Position numbers and translations under genes: made by a program. Shown here piece after piece: positions 37,333 to 50,600 of a stretch of DNA of 64,000 bases. This stretch comes from Lanius collurio (taxonomy: Eukaryota; Chordata; Aves; Passeriformes; Laniidae): positions 1,014,225-1,078,224 of the forward strand of contig JACBWW010000023.1 of assembly GCA_020086605.1 (NCBI GenBank). Reading direction: 5' to 3'. Within the stretch, counting starts at the first letter, position 1. Every line of letters starts with the position of its first letter. Under the pieces are notes generated by a model. The model was not told where the DNA came from and did no database searches. It saw only the letters and a program-made list of their open reading frames with translations.

Positions 37333-40300
37333 AGTCTTTGGTTATCTGGGGGAAATGGCATTTCAATTTTTTCCATTAATTCTTGTTTTATTCAAAGGGA
37401 GACACCTACATGTTCATGTGTATAATTAGAAACAACTACATTTCTTATAAATATGGATATGGATGTGTGTGATGTGTGCTGGTTAACTATACTTAAAGTG
37501 CTGATAAGGATGGTGAATGTAAAGTATTTGTCCTCATACCTCTGTCTTTCTGTGATGAGTGTAAATAAAAACTGTTTTAAGCTGTGCATTAATGTAACAG
37601 ATTATCCCAATATTGTGTATAAAATTATTTAAATAAAACCTGACAATTATGCACATAAAAAGAGTATAAACAAAAGGATTATGTATCAAGAATTTACTTC
37701 TGACAGTCAATTAAAAGCTGAAATGAAAGTTTTGCTTCTTGTCAATACTATCCGAGCTAAAACTTCACAGGGGTGGCTGGTCTTTGGCTCAGCAGACAGC
37801 CAAAAACAAAATCCCAAAAGCATGAAACCTACATAGCTCTGAACCTTCAGGAGATTGCTCACATCCTTTTGGTGTCCAGTGGTTGCAGTGGGCAGATTAA
37901 TTTCTGCATTTCAGAAAAATAATTACAGTAATGCAATGAAGCTTTCAAAACCAAACATTGAAAGGAAATAATCAAGACCTTCCAGGAACATGAATCAAAA
38001 TGCATAGCACAGAGGTCCTAATTCCCTAAGGCTACACTGTTCTCCTTTTTACAAGGAATTCCTTTTGCCTTGATAATTTTGCCATAAATAGTAATAGCCA
38101 TAAGCACATTGTTAATTTACAGACCAGCCAGGAAAAGGTGACTCTTAACCCAACATAAATGAAGAATAGGTAACAATGATTTATTTTCTTTTTTTACTAC
38201 AACTTAAACCATCTTCTTATATTTCCACATCAAAAACAAAAAGCACAATTTCCAAAGGTACATTTTGTTAGACTTTCTCACTTGTGTCCATACAAATTTT
38301 ATACTTGGAACATACAGAAGCTAATGACCTTCCTCAGTGCTTTTTTCTTTAAGTAGATCTCAGTATTATTAAGGTACAGCCTTCAACTGTTTATATTTCT
38401 TTACTGCCTTCAAGTAAGAAAAGCATGGATTAAATTATTTTAATACATCTGAAAAACTGAATAACAGAATTTTTGCATGTCAGTTCCTAATCATGTCAAA
38501 CACTCAAATCCACAAATTAGTATTAAAACAACTAAAAGTAGATTAATTTCTAGATACTTTAAAACAAATTTCTGTGAAACACTGAAGCTACTTTACTGTT
38601 CAACAACAGCCTGTTTACAAAAGACTCATTTTACCACTATTCTTCATTCTCCATCAACAAGCTTCAGTCAACTGGCAAGTCTTTGAGACTCAGCATTAGC
38701 AGATTATTATGGAAGTAAAACTAGGTAGGGATTACTTAAAATAATGGAATACTTCTGTCCTCCTGGAAGTATTATTGAAACCAAGTTTTCTATCTGGTTT
38801 TGGATACCTAGGTCACTTCTTCTGATATCCCCCTAATTTACTCCAAAAGCAGGAATTTAAGTAGCATCCTATTTCAACATCCAAACAGAACAGGCAGATG
38901 AGGTACTGGATGCTACCAGGAGTACCAAAAACTGTGTCAGCATCCCTGGTTCTTCAGCATCTCAGATTCATACAAGTAAGCATAAAATTTCAACTTGCTC
39001 TTTTACCTAAGCTAATATTTATAACCTAAGATTATTTAAAATGCAGAAGCACAACACAAACTACCTTTGAGAAGAAAATTGAAGGTTTGGAAAAGTCAGA
39101 ACACATCTGGTTCTTTTTTCATTATAAGACAAATCAACACTGCTGCCAAAAAGCTGAGATATTACATTCTTGTACAAGCAAAGAGAACAAAGAGAAAACT
39201 CATATGATGTGTTTAAAAGTAATAACCAAAGTAACAAGGACCTTTTTTTTTAAAGCTCAACAAGAAACCAGTTTAGCCTTTTTTAAAACTAAGAGTGAAC
39301 TGCTAGGATTGAAAGAGATCTAGAAATGCCTACTGGCATAATCCACCAGTGTGCAACACCACCAGTAAATCAAGAGCAATTCCTAGAGAACGGACAGGCC
39401 CTCCTTTCTCAGCTGTAAAAATAGTAATTCTGCTGATCTCCATGAAGTCTTGAAATACCTGGGACAGACCAGAGCAATGGCATTACACAAGCCAGATATT
39501 AAAACCCTTCACTCCTACAATTATTAAAACTCTTTAAAGCACATACTGAAACAGCTTTTCCTCTTCTTGTGGTTTGCAATAAAGAACTAAAATAAGTCAA
39601 TAATTTTCTTCCTAGATGCCTACAAATTGTGTGTGGGAACAATGACACATTTTAGTTAAAGTTGTTCCACATTGCATAAATCAACATTAAACCGAACTGG
39701 AAAGTCCAACACCCAACACGTACCAGTCTTAATTTCTCCTTATGTACCCAAGCAGACTCAAAGTTCAGCCAGCCATTAATTATTTTTCTTCAGTGTCATG
39801 TTAAAATGAAATTGTGAAATTTACTGTCATTTCAGGCAAAAATGTATGGTCAAACCATTGATTTCCATTTCAGCAAAGATTTAGTTCTCTACTTACACAG
39901 AAATCGACTTTAACTAAAATATATGACACTGCATACATTTTGAGAAGGCACCAATGTCAGGGGTTTATTACTTTTTGCCCCTGAGACTCAGAAAAAAACC
40001 AAGACAATTTAAGATACTTGCATACCACTGAAACATTTCAAAATTAAAATCCATTTTTTAATTTCCTTTCTCTCTGCCAAAGCCAGAAAACAATCAAGCA
40101 GGGAATGATGTCGGTCAATACTGCTTCTCTAAATCTCTGATCACAAATTTTCCAAAGACAGGCTTGGGAAACACTTGAAGTTCAAGCTGTCTGAACTAAT
40201 TGACACACAGCAAGATTTCTGATAAATTCATGAGATAATTGCTCAGAATTGTGTGTTCAGTTTTATCAAAAAAAAAAGCATTTGCTTCCCACAAATATCA

Positions 40301-40814
40301 ACATGAACACTACTGTTTCTATATAAATTTTTGAAAGCAGCACTTCGCAACAATATTAACCAATGTGAGCATAACAGTTCAGAGAGAACAAAACTGTCAT
40401 TTTGGTCTAAGTGGTATTCACCCATTACCTTTTAACAAAACCTTCCCAAACAGCTACAGCAAAAATAAAGCACATGTAGGTACCAAAAAAAAGTTGTAAT
40501 TTCTGCCAGAGAAAAAGTTCTACCATCTTTCAACTAAGAGATGCTTGATGCTTCATTCCATGGTGCTCATGAAAGCAAATCTTTCAAAAAATTCAATATT
40601 TTTGACATTGAATATGACCCGAAATTATCACAGTTAAGCCATTCAATTGCAAAATTGGAAATACCATAATCGATATTCCATACTTTTACCTATTTCTTTA
40701 ATTTGTAAAAGAGAAAAAAATTCATAGGCGGGAAACAGGAAAAAACTTCACAGAACACAAAGGGGGTTTCTAGTCTCTATCCCTGCAACAGCAGAATCCT
40801 CTCACAGTGCTGAC

Positions 40815-41050
40815 TCAGAGGGACTCAGGGGGAAAGGGACCCCAGGGAGTCATCCAGCTGTGTTCAGGTGGAATTTCCTGTCCCTCACTTTCTGCCCATT
40901 TCCTCTTGTCCTCTTGCTCTGCCCCGCCGAGCAGAGCCTGCCCCATCCTCTGCCACCTCCTGCAGACACGGACAGACACTGAGGAGGTCTCCAGCAGTCA
41001 CCTCCTAAGACAACTAAGGCTAATTCCTCCCTCCCTGAGAAGGGAAGCTT
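40815..41050 (-). mobile_element. CR1-like LINE fragment, reverse orientation
   Basis: The + strand carries the segment typical of reverse-complemented CR1, 'gcccatttcctcttgtcctc', then a GC-rich stretch containing 'cacctcctgcagacac', then 'cctccctgagaagg'. It is far richer in GC than its surroundings and diverged. The frame of about 100 codons on the + strand here is a by-product of the repeat. Confidence 0.6.
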
Positions 41051-41427
41051 ATCCTAAAAGTTTAGGATTTAAGGTAAATCTGGGTGATTTGCTTGCAACC
41101 AAATACACATTTATCTAAACTATTTCCTTACTTCTTTCCAGAACACACATTAAAGGAGCCACAGACCAAAATTTTGAGCCTGAGGTGACACAGACACTGA
41201 CTGCCAGATAATGGATCTTGTCCTGGTTTTATTTCTTAGAACTGATTTAACTTTCTGCCACCTACTGTCTTCATTAGAATGCCGAGTTGAACAACAGTCT
41301 TCCATGTTCTGCTGAGGTCACTGAGAGCTTCCCTTAAGCTTCTGGTTTCAAATGTTGAAGTTAATTAAGCCTGATTGTAAAGAGTATATTGATTGAATAG
41401 CCAATTTTGAATTCTTCCATTACTTAC

Positions 41428-41463
41428 CCTTCACCATCTGAAGGGGACAAAGGCATTGTAGAG
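41428..41463 (-). other. Candidate 36-bp micro-exon on the minus strand
   Basis: On the minus strand the acceptor 'cttaccacacag' is followed by 36 bases and the donor gtaagt. The length is a multiple of three. One frame reads STMPLSPSDGE with flanking split codons; another ends in a stop. It may belong to the same putative transcript as the segments at 47591-47629 and 58935-59046. Evidence is only splice-site quality, so chance remains quite possible. Confidence 0.25.
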
Positions 41464-44400
41464 CTGTGTGGTAAGAAACAGAGATCACCAGGAGTTTTAC
41501 AAAGTGAAAGGAGAACCCTCTAAAGGAACACACAGCATTAATGAAGTGAGGCCATGGCACACATGGGTTAGCATCAGGTGACTCTAATGCTGTCCCCAAG
41601 CTGCACTGCACCACATTCCAGGTTTCTGCCTCGCCTCAGGTTTTAAGCTATGCAGCCTGTGCATGGCATGGGTTTCCTGCTCCTCTTTATGCTATTATGC
41701 TTAATTCAAGGCAGCTATGGTATTGAAACCATCTGCTGCTCATTTGGTCTGGGCAAAATCATAGAAATACAGGAGTTGTACAAGAAATAGGAAACTCACA
41801 GTCCTTTTAAAACAGCATGAAGCATTAAGTTTCCCATAAAATATTCTATAATCTAAGAATACATAGATAAGTTTCTATAGCTGAAGACTGAAATTTTACT
41901 GTTAGAAAGAGGTGATTTTATTTATTTTGCAAATACTACATTTTGCTGCCTGTTTCACTGGGCTTTAATGGCCCCATTCCTATTGGCATAGTAAATAAGG
42001 CTGAGAATTAACTGTGTAAGAACTTTGATTTCCCATTTTTGAAAAGGAAAAAACTGGCTTTCAATTTATAGTTGTGTCAAAACAACGGCAAGAAAAACTT
42101 AGGTGCTGATTGAGTGCCAGTGCAACCACTTAGAAAGGACATATCAGCCTTGTTCTGGTTTGAAATACTTAGACAGCCTAGGAATTTCAAAATCTATTTT
42201 AAAATGACTATTTTGCTCTTTTGCTATTTCTTAATCATATTGCATTTACCCACTGAACTGACCCTGAAACCCTTGAACTATTTTGTTCTTTGTTTTTAAA
42301 TCTGTTTTACTTAAAAATCAAACCTGAAATATTCCTCTACCTCCTAGGCATATAGAATACTCTTTGTTATTCAAGAACTAAATTACCTGTTTTCTACGCA
42401 TCTGATTTGATGTTTTTGTCCTTGTAATATGCCAGTTCAGTAGTTCACATTTTCCATTGACTTTTCAATGCTTTCTGAAGCCAAATTGACATTACCCTTT
42501 AAGTACATGAAGCTGTTGTCATCAACAAAGAGGTAGCACAGAAAAGTCACTGTATACAAAGCTAAGATACAATTAAGCAACTAAAAAGAAGAAAAATAAT
42601 AAAGATGAACCATTTCTGGTCCCATTCATGCTTTGCATGCAGAGCCCACTTGGAGATACATCAGCTCTAACATCCCTCACAATACAAATGAAGGTAGCAG
42701 GCAAGTTCAGGTCAGGAGAAGCTCAGTTCATGCTTCATGCTGTGGGTTGTTCTCTTATCTGGGGTTTTTAGAGGGGTTGGTTAACACAGAGGAGTCCCAT
42801 GTACGATAAAACATCAAAGACAAGAGACCTCACCACCTCTGGTAGATGTTTTGGTTGGAGTAATAGCCCTTGGAAGACCTTTTTAGGCAATATGCAGGGC
42901 CTGACTTAAAGAATTCTGAGATATTTCCATTTCCTACATTCAAGAGGCATAGTTCATTTTCCTCTGATTTATGTTCTAGTCCATGAAAAATGAGTGATCG
43001 CTGTGATTTTTCATTTGCCATCATTAGCACCTAACAGCAATACCAGCCTGATTTCCAGGAATATCTTCAACTCCCCTACATGTGCTGTGACTGTACCAGA
43101 ATGGACTTTTTTTACTTTTTTGTTAGAAAACCCAGTCTCCATAAGATTAAGATTAGAATTGACCAAATGAGGATCTCAATCTAACAAAAAGATTATGAGA
43201 CAAATATTTTGTAAAACAGACTGCATTTTTAGGCAAGAAGTTAGAATTCCTGTCAAAAAAACTAAGCTAACTCTTCCAATATTTTGTTTCATAACATTCA
43301 TTTTTACAAAGCAGGGCAGAAATTATTTACCATTTTTTTCTTCATAACACTTTGCTAGAATTTCAGAAAAAAAATAATCTTTTTATGTTTATTGAATAGC
43401 TAACTTTTGCTCAGCTTTTTGCTAAGACCACAATATGTCTTATAGAATAAATGCATATGATAGAAAAAGTTGGGCAATTTTGACTGGATCCTGAACTCCT
43501 TCAACACATTCCCCTTTCTGGGCCAAATACAAAATTATGACCTATAAGGATGTTTATTAGAGTGCACATACAAAACACTCTTCCATGCACAAAATCAGTA
43601 GTAAGTTATTGCTATTACCTTCACTGATTTTTCTGCTACTTGTATTGGGCTTGAAACAACTCTGTACTCACAATGTAGGTCTCGAATCCTAATTTAAATC
43701 TCTACCTGCCATACTTCCATTTTAAGACAAAATCCTAGATAAGAATTCCACAGAGATTGTCAGACATTCCCAGGGATTTTCTTACTTTATTTATGGTACA
43801 TTCTGTCCTTCTTTTTCTAGTATTTAATACATTTTTTTTTGCATGCAAGCAGAATTAGCCATGATTACCTGGCTAGAACAAATGCCTCTAGGTGGTAAGA
43901 AACACCACCAGTATTTCTTAATTTCCAACACAGCAATTAAAAAAAATGATGTGAAGTAAACACTAAAAATTAGAAAAATATCCCTTAGAACTACTCAAGA
44001 GGTTTCAAAGATCTTCTGTAGTTTTAGTATAATCCATTCTCAATAGTGCTCATATGCTTGAGCAACTCTGGCTTTTCAACAGTTCTTTAGCCAGCTGATT
44101 TCCTTCCAAACACCTGCTGCTATCTGATGTGACAAAAGGTCAAACTTACAAAATTCCTTAAAATTTGTTTCAATAATAAAAGTAAGTAAATTTCCCATAA
44201 AACACAGCATAGTTGCTGTGACAATGACAGTTTAATCCAATTCAATAGGAAAAAAATCACTTTGGTTAGGTATCTGGTAACAAATTCATTCAGACAAGCT
44301 GGACTCTAATCTAATTCACAAAACATTTATCTGTCTGGCTCCTGATCTAAAAGCTACCATTCTCAAAAACTTCCATCTGCTCTTATTTGAATGTACTCAA

Positions 44401-47400
44401 GATGTATAAAAACATGTCAAACATCTTCCAGCAGGAAAAAGTATGTGCAATCACACTATTTTGATCCTTGTACAAGTCTTTTCCATGGTTTATAAATATT
44501 AAACATTAAATAACATACCAAATTTAAGGCAGTTAAGAAACATTCAAGCAAGAAAAGTAATTCCTGATGCTAAAGTTCCTGCTGTGTTTTTCCTATATAT
44601 AATTATTAGTAGATATGCATACAACATACCGAAAAACAAGAGTAGCCTGATGTCAAGCAATGCAATGTGCTAATTTATAGAAAACTTCTTTATGAGAGGA
44701 TTCCCATAAAAAAATAACTTTATAAATAACTCTCAGCTGCTGCTCCAGCTATCTCCAGCTCTCAGAAGACACTTTATTCCAATTCTATCTCTACTGTGAT
44801 TCAAGTATGTAGAGTAATACATGCCTCTTTAGTTCTTGTTTGTTTACTTTCTGTGCCCAACTAGTGCCAGCTAGATTGATGCATGGTTATGCCAACAGAA
44901 AACTCTTATATCAAACCTGGCTATAATAAACTGTAAACTCAAATCTATTGATCATAGGATAATCCCTAGAGAGGGCACTGCCACCATATCCAACCGTTTC
45001 CACAGCAGCAATGATTTCATTTACTATCAACCCAGGAATATGTCCAGATTCAACTGTGTGAGCACACCTGGATTTGTCTAGTAAAGGCAACCAGAGGATA
45101 TGCAGAAAATTCTCAGTTTGGCCATTCACCAAACAGCCAATCTCCTGTGGTCACACAGACAAATAAAATGAGGGCAGAGGAAATGCAGGGAAACATCTTG
45201 CATGAATATCCACTGGAATTCAACATGAAACTTAGGCCTTACAAACCTCTGCAAACATGAAAGTTGAGGGTTTTTTGCTCAAAGACTGGAAGAAGCTCCT
45301 GAGGGGAGAATTTCCATTCTACCAATGGCATATGTTACACTCCTACAGAATAATTTAGGACCTCCAAAGCAAAAGCACATATAAACTTTCAGAAAATGTC
45401 TCCTGGTCTACACCAGGTTATTGACATATAATTGTGGTAACAAGCAGATGAAAATTTTCCATTAGTTGTTGCTACAGTGATTTTTGGGGGGGTTTTTTCC
45501 CCTTTTTTTTAAATTTGGAACAGCATTATTAGAATTCTAAAAGGAAGCTTTCCTTTCCCTATCTTAGTACTATTAGACTGCATTCTCCAAGAAAAAAAAC
45601 TCAACCATTTATAAATAAGATTTATGATGGACAATGCAATATATTTTCTATAAATAGCACTTCTCTTGTCAAATATCTATCAAAATTTATTACCTAAACA
45701 TTATTCATTGTTCCCAAGTCAACAGATTAAAATGTTTAAAGGGTTTAGAGACACAGAAAGAAAATGCACTTCTGCTATACATGGGCAAAGAATTTCAAGC
45801 CTCTGATCTGGTAAGCAAATCTGAAGCAACAACAATAACCTGTAAAGTGACCAATCTCTTCTGGATAGATAAAATTTGTATGCAAACATGAAAACAACTG
45901 AACTACTAAGGGCTGCACTGAGCTGCAGAATGCTTTTACTGCTCCAAAAAAGGAGCACTGGCAGTAATCCTGTCTTTGAAATCATACACAGTCACAAGCT
46001 CTTGTGGGGCACAGCTGGCATGGCTAGGAGGAAGAAAAGCAATAACTTAGGACTTCTACTGACACCAATCTCACAACACCTCTTCATCACTTTATGTTGA
46101 TGTGAAAGGTACAGGAATATCATGACTTCTACCTCCTAAAACACAGCATCACAGGTGTGTAAGAAACATATCCACGTGGCAAAAATAATACCAGAGACAA
46201 CTTTACTTGAACTCATACATCTTTTTCTCCACATTTTGCCTACTATATGTAAGCCAGGCCACGCGTTTTTTTCTTACGCAGCAAAATATTTTTAAAAGTT
46301 GCAGCTGCACCACAGAGTAGGATTCCCAAAAGAAAAATCATTGCTGGAAAGTTGGTGTCTATGCCAGGGGTAAGCTGTTAGGCACATGCTTTTAGTGTGT
46401 AACATGACAATAAACAAAGCTTGCTCTATATATTTTCTGGCTCACAGACAAATACCATGCAATTAAGTGTCAAATTAACTTGTACAGCAACTGCTAATAG
46501 TTTTCACATATTTGGAAAAGAGAGCATTGGTTGTCTGTTACAAATTATTTAAAACTGACTCATTTTCAAGGTTCCAAAGCACCATAGGGCTCCATAGGTT
46601 TTTGTGACACTGGCTGACTTTCATAAAAATAATACCAAAGAAATTTTAGGAGTAATGATAATACACAAGCCTGACATGACCTACTGGGGCTCTTTATTAC
46701 AAAAACTATTTAGAAAACAATATCTAGAGGCAAAGACTTCTTGAGCAATAAAAAATAAGTATTTTTCCCTTCAGAAAGCACTCCTTTCTAGCATATTCCA
46801 CCCATACCAAAATTTGGTGGTAGATAAGACTCTGAAATACTTAAAAGTACAAAATTTATTTCTCTGTTTTTAAAACATGGTATAAGTATTATGCAATTTT
46901 TAGTCCACATCACCACAGTCTAAAATGTTATTAGACTTATGGTATAGCTTTAGGTAATCCTGCCATGTCTTATTCTTCACCTATAAAGCCAAATGGTGTG
47001 GCAGTTAATTCCCTCACAGAAATCAGCTTATTCATAGAAGTTCTATGAAACCTCCAAAGGGAAAAAACCCAATGAATTTAATACAACTTCTTAGCTTTTC
47101 TGATTAATATGCTGTACACAGCTGCTATTCTTGATTCATTTCACTTGCAGTCTTCTACTTGGGTCATACTGCTCTTCTCTCACATGCAGCTGAAGGTGAT
47201 AAACTTGCTATTTTCCATACATTTGTAAATATATTAACCTATAATAAATTTGTTAAGCTCATTCAAATCCCAAAGATTAAAAAGGAAAAGGATGTACACA
47301 TCCTGAACTTAGAGGTGTTCAGTAAAAAATCGGTGATATCACCCCCCCCAGATCTAACATTCCTACAGCACATCTCCCTCTTCCGTGCACAAGCCTCAGT

Positions 47401-47590
47401 TGCTTTAGTATTGTCCTTTAGAGGGCCTGAAACAGGGGAGAGTTTGACTTTTTTAAAAGATGAAACCATAAATAGTTTTTCCCAGTTATTCAGACATCTC
47501 ACTTAAGGTATAAATGAGGTACAAAATATATGTGTGCATACAAATAAATAAATCTTTTGTTGAAAGTTGCCATAGAGACACACTACTTAC

Positions 47591-47629
47591 TGTTGACCAG
47601 CATGACAGCTCCTGTTGAAGTAAACAGAG
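47591..47629 (-). other. Candidate 39-bp micro-exon on the minus strand
   Basis: On the minus strand a strong pyrimidine tract and acceptor (ctccttgtcttcccag) precede 39 bases that end in ACA and the consensus donor gtaagt. The length is a multiple of three and all three frames are open. In the frame continuing the long frame of 58935-59046 it would read LCLLQQELSCWST. The family is not recognised. Splice-site quality on both sides is better than usual for random sequence, but expression evidence is needed. Confidence 0.35.
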
Positions 47630-50600
47630 CTGGGAAGACAAGGAGATAATAGACCACAAGATTTAAAAACTAAAGTTGTGTTAATCTACCTCTTTAATAA
47701 AACTCATTGGTTACACAGAAATTAATTTTGTGCTGAATGTTCCTGTGGGCTGCTGTAACTCACTGACTTCAATGAGGTCACCTTATGGATGAATTTGCCT
47801 CTCAGTTATACTGAGGTTCTCAGTTCCTGATACAGCTTATCTGCCAGTGTGCAGCTGATCAGGAGGACTGGATCAATAACAAGCTATCTCCCAACTTAAA
47901 CTATGGTAATAACTCTCCTGGCTTTAACAGGGCCTCAGAATATGTCCCCACCAACCTCATTGTCAGAGCTGCTTAATAAAAGTGGGTGTCAGAGCTCACA
48001 TGAATTCTGACATTTTAAATGACCCTTGCAACTCAGCAGATAATTTTGTGTTCAAACATACAAAGTTTTTTACAAACTTTAAGTCCTACTTTCCAGTTCT
48101 TCACTATGCCTTTTCTGCCAGAACTGATAGTCACCTATCAGTTTACGCCAGATTATTCTAATATCTTATCAGTGCCTTTCTCTTGTTGGATTATTCCAAA
48201 ACACTCCTCCACCCAGCATTGCTGACAACCTTAATAGGCTGGAAACAGTGAAGGAAAATAAGACTATTCTTACAATCTTATATAAGAATATAGAATATAA
48301 AGCCAGGATCATTCTCTTCAATGTTAAACTTGACCCCTCTAATAAGGCAAGACATATAAGTCAAAAGCACCAGGAAGCCATTTTACCATCATCTCAAAAG
48401 TTTAATATGGCTGGGTTTAGACCAGTTAAGTTCCTCTTATTTAAGGGATGCACTGACATCCAAGACAAGACCTCAGTCAGAGAGGAAAGTTTCCAGTTCA
48501 GTTTATTTTAAAACTATTAGAGCAAAAGTGACATTTTGTACAAACAAAAACCACAGGTATTCCAGCAGGGCTCCAAGTGAAATGAGTCCTCAAACAAATG
48601 TTACTTCAAAACAAAGTTCTACTTACTACCAAACAGATCACAACTGTGCTGCCTGTTCACTCAACTACATGCCCACTACCAGGGCAAACAGTATTGAGAC
48701 AAATACCAGACATCCAGCAGCGTAGTTAGCAGAAGACAGTTGTAAGAGGATATCAGTAAGCAAGGAAATCTTTTTAGATTTCTGAGATCTTGCTACGGGA
48801 ATTTCCTGCCATCCCACAAGATTTTGAAGTCTTCACCACTGAATACATATTTTTTTATATCAGACAAATTCTCATATGTTGCTGTTCTCAAGAAAGGAAG
48901 TCACAGCATCAGTCACAAAAATACAATATTTAGTTTTGAAAAGAACTTTATAAAAGAACTATAGCCATAAAGGCAGACAAAATCTAATCAAGTGATATTA
49001 TAAGATTTGCAGACACATGATCTTTTTAAAATGGAAACAATCTGTAGCCTTCAAATGTTTGGTAATATTTTTTTTGAATTAAGAAAGGATTTAAAAACAA
49101 GTAAGGCTAATTCTAATGTGGAGATAAGCACTTTTGCACCAAACAAATAAGACTGCTATAAAAATGCGCATAAAACTAAGCAAAAACCTCCCTGCTTCAG
49201 ACTGATTATATTCAAACTGAAGTCAAAGAAATGAATAATGCAAAAAGATGTGGCTTTAAAGAAGACAGAAGTGTGCTCAAAAATGAAAAATCCTTTTAAA
49301 CATTCACCTCCCTCATACCAAAATCTCCTCAGTTTTATGAGTCTTTATAAGCAGAACTTTGGCTCTAGAGGGTTCAGTCTGAATTAGGCTGATTGCAAAT
49401 GCAAAAAGAATCTATCACAGCTGCTGCATTCACTTTCTGACCAGGGGAATAGTCTGACTCTTCCTTTTCCCTGTCATCAGCAGGTCACGTAGGTGTCAAT
49501 GTCACCAGGATCTTTGCTTCAAGGTCGTTCTTCTCTCCTGCTACATTTTATAACCAAAGACAAAAAGGAGCCTTGCCTGTGTGATCCACTGTAGCAGTAG
49601 CAATAATCTTCCAGCACTAAGTCCCTACTGAAAACTGCCTCACACCAAAGACATTGCCATAAAAGGACACCATTTTAGCCCTTCTGCATTGCTAAGAAGT
49701 CATAATACTATTTGCAGGATCCCGCAGGAAGATAATAGATCATTAAAAACAAGAAAGTTGGAGAGCAAGCTTATCTACCAATTCCAAAAGTCATCATGAG
49801 ACACATGAGGCCCGTCTATATCCTGATGTCACGAGTCTCACAGCATTAATCTTTCCATGACACAGACTGAAGCTGTGGGGAAACCTGCAGGCACCACAGC
49901 ATCTCCAGCAGCATTTCAAGGCCACTGACACAGCACAATTACTCACTGTGTGCAAAAGCCCATTCCAGAGAAGTTATTCAACTCCATCTGTATCTGTGCA
50001 CCTCATAACCATATACTCACACCTACAGTGCAGCACAACTGCACTGGTTCCCAACAGTTTGGAAAGGTGAGGGATAGCATCATCAAGGGAGAAGCAGAAT
50101 TAATAGGTTCAGTTACAGCTTTTTCCTTGGAAATGGTTGTGAATGACCTTCCTCTCCTGACATTGTACACACAGAGACAGCCCCTTGCTCATGCTTGAGT
50201 GTCTCTGCCAGCTCCTCTTCCCCCTGAGGTGGGTGCAGGGCCATGCCACAAGCTCTTATTTTCCTTTAAGAAAGAGGCAGACTAATTGAGTTTGCCAGAA
50301 AGACACACAAAAGTTACACAGCTTTCACTTCAGGGATCTTACGGCCAGTTACATACCATTTCAAGCAGAACTAGAATTATGACATGGCACGAGATTGTAT
50401 CTACAGACTTTTAAGATTATTTTAGAGCCAGAAGCCACAGTGTTTATAGTTACATGGAAGGGTAGGGAAGGTACAAACCCTGCTTCTCATCGCTTCCAAA
50501 GAAATTAAAGGAGAGATGCCAAGATTTGTTTGTGATGCCTTACACTGATTTCACTCAGAGAGGTGACTCACATTCAGTGTGTATTTTATCCTGCATATCC

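Larger units (their letters stand above)
34501..47590. other. Non-coding AT-rich region
   Basis: No recognisable protein-coding gene. It contains a T23 homopolymer at 37310-37332, a CR1-like piece at about 40815-41050, and minus-strand exon-like segments at 34556-34623 and 41428-41463 that are discussed as findings. The remaining open frames are short, A/T-biased and unconserved in appearance. Confidence 0.6.

Noticed and set aside
39300..39380. Possible very old CR1 tail ('attgaaagagatctagaaat')
   Set aside because: Similarity is confined to about 20 bases and cannot be distinguished from chance.
40433..40457. 25-bp minus-strand stretch between a possible acceptor (ttatttttgctgtag) and donor (gtaatg)
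   Set aside because: Very short, with a weak donor and no supporting neighbour.
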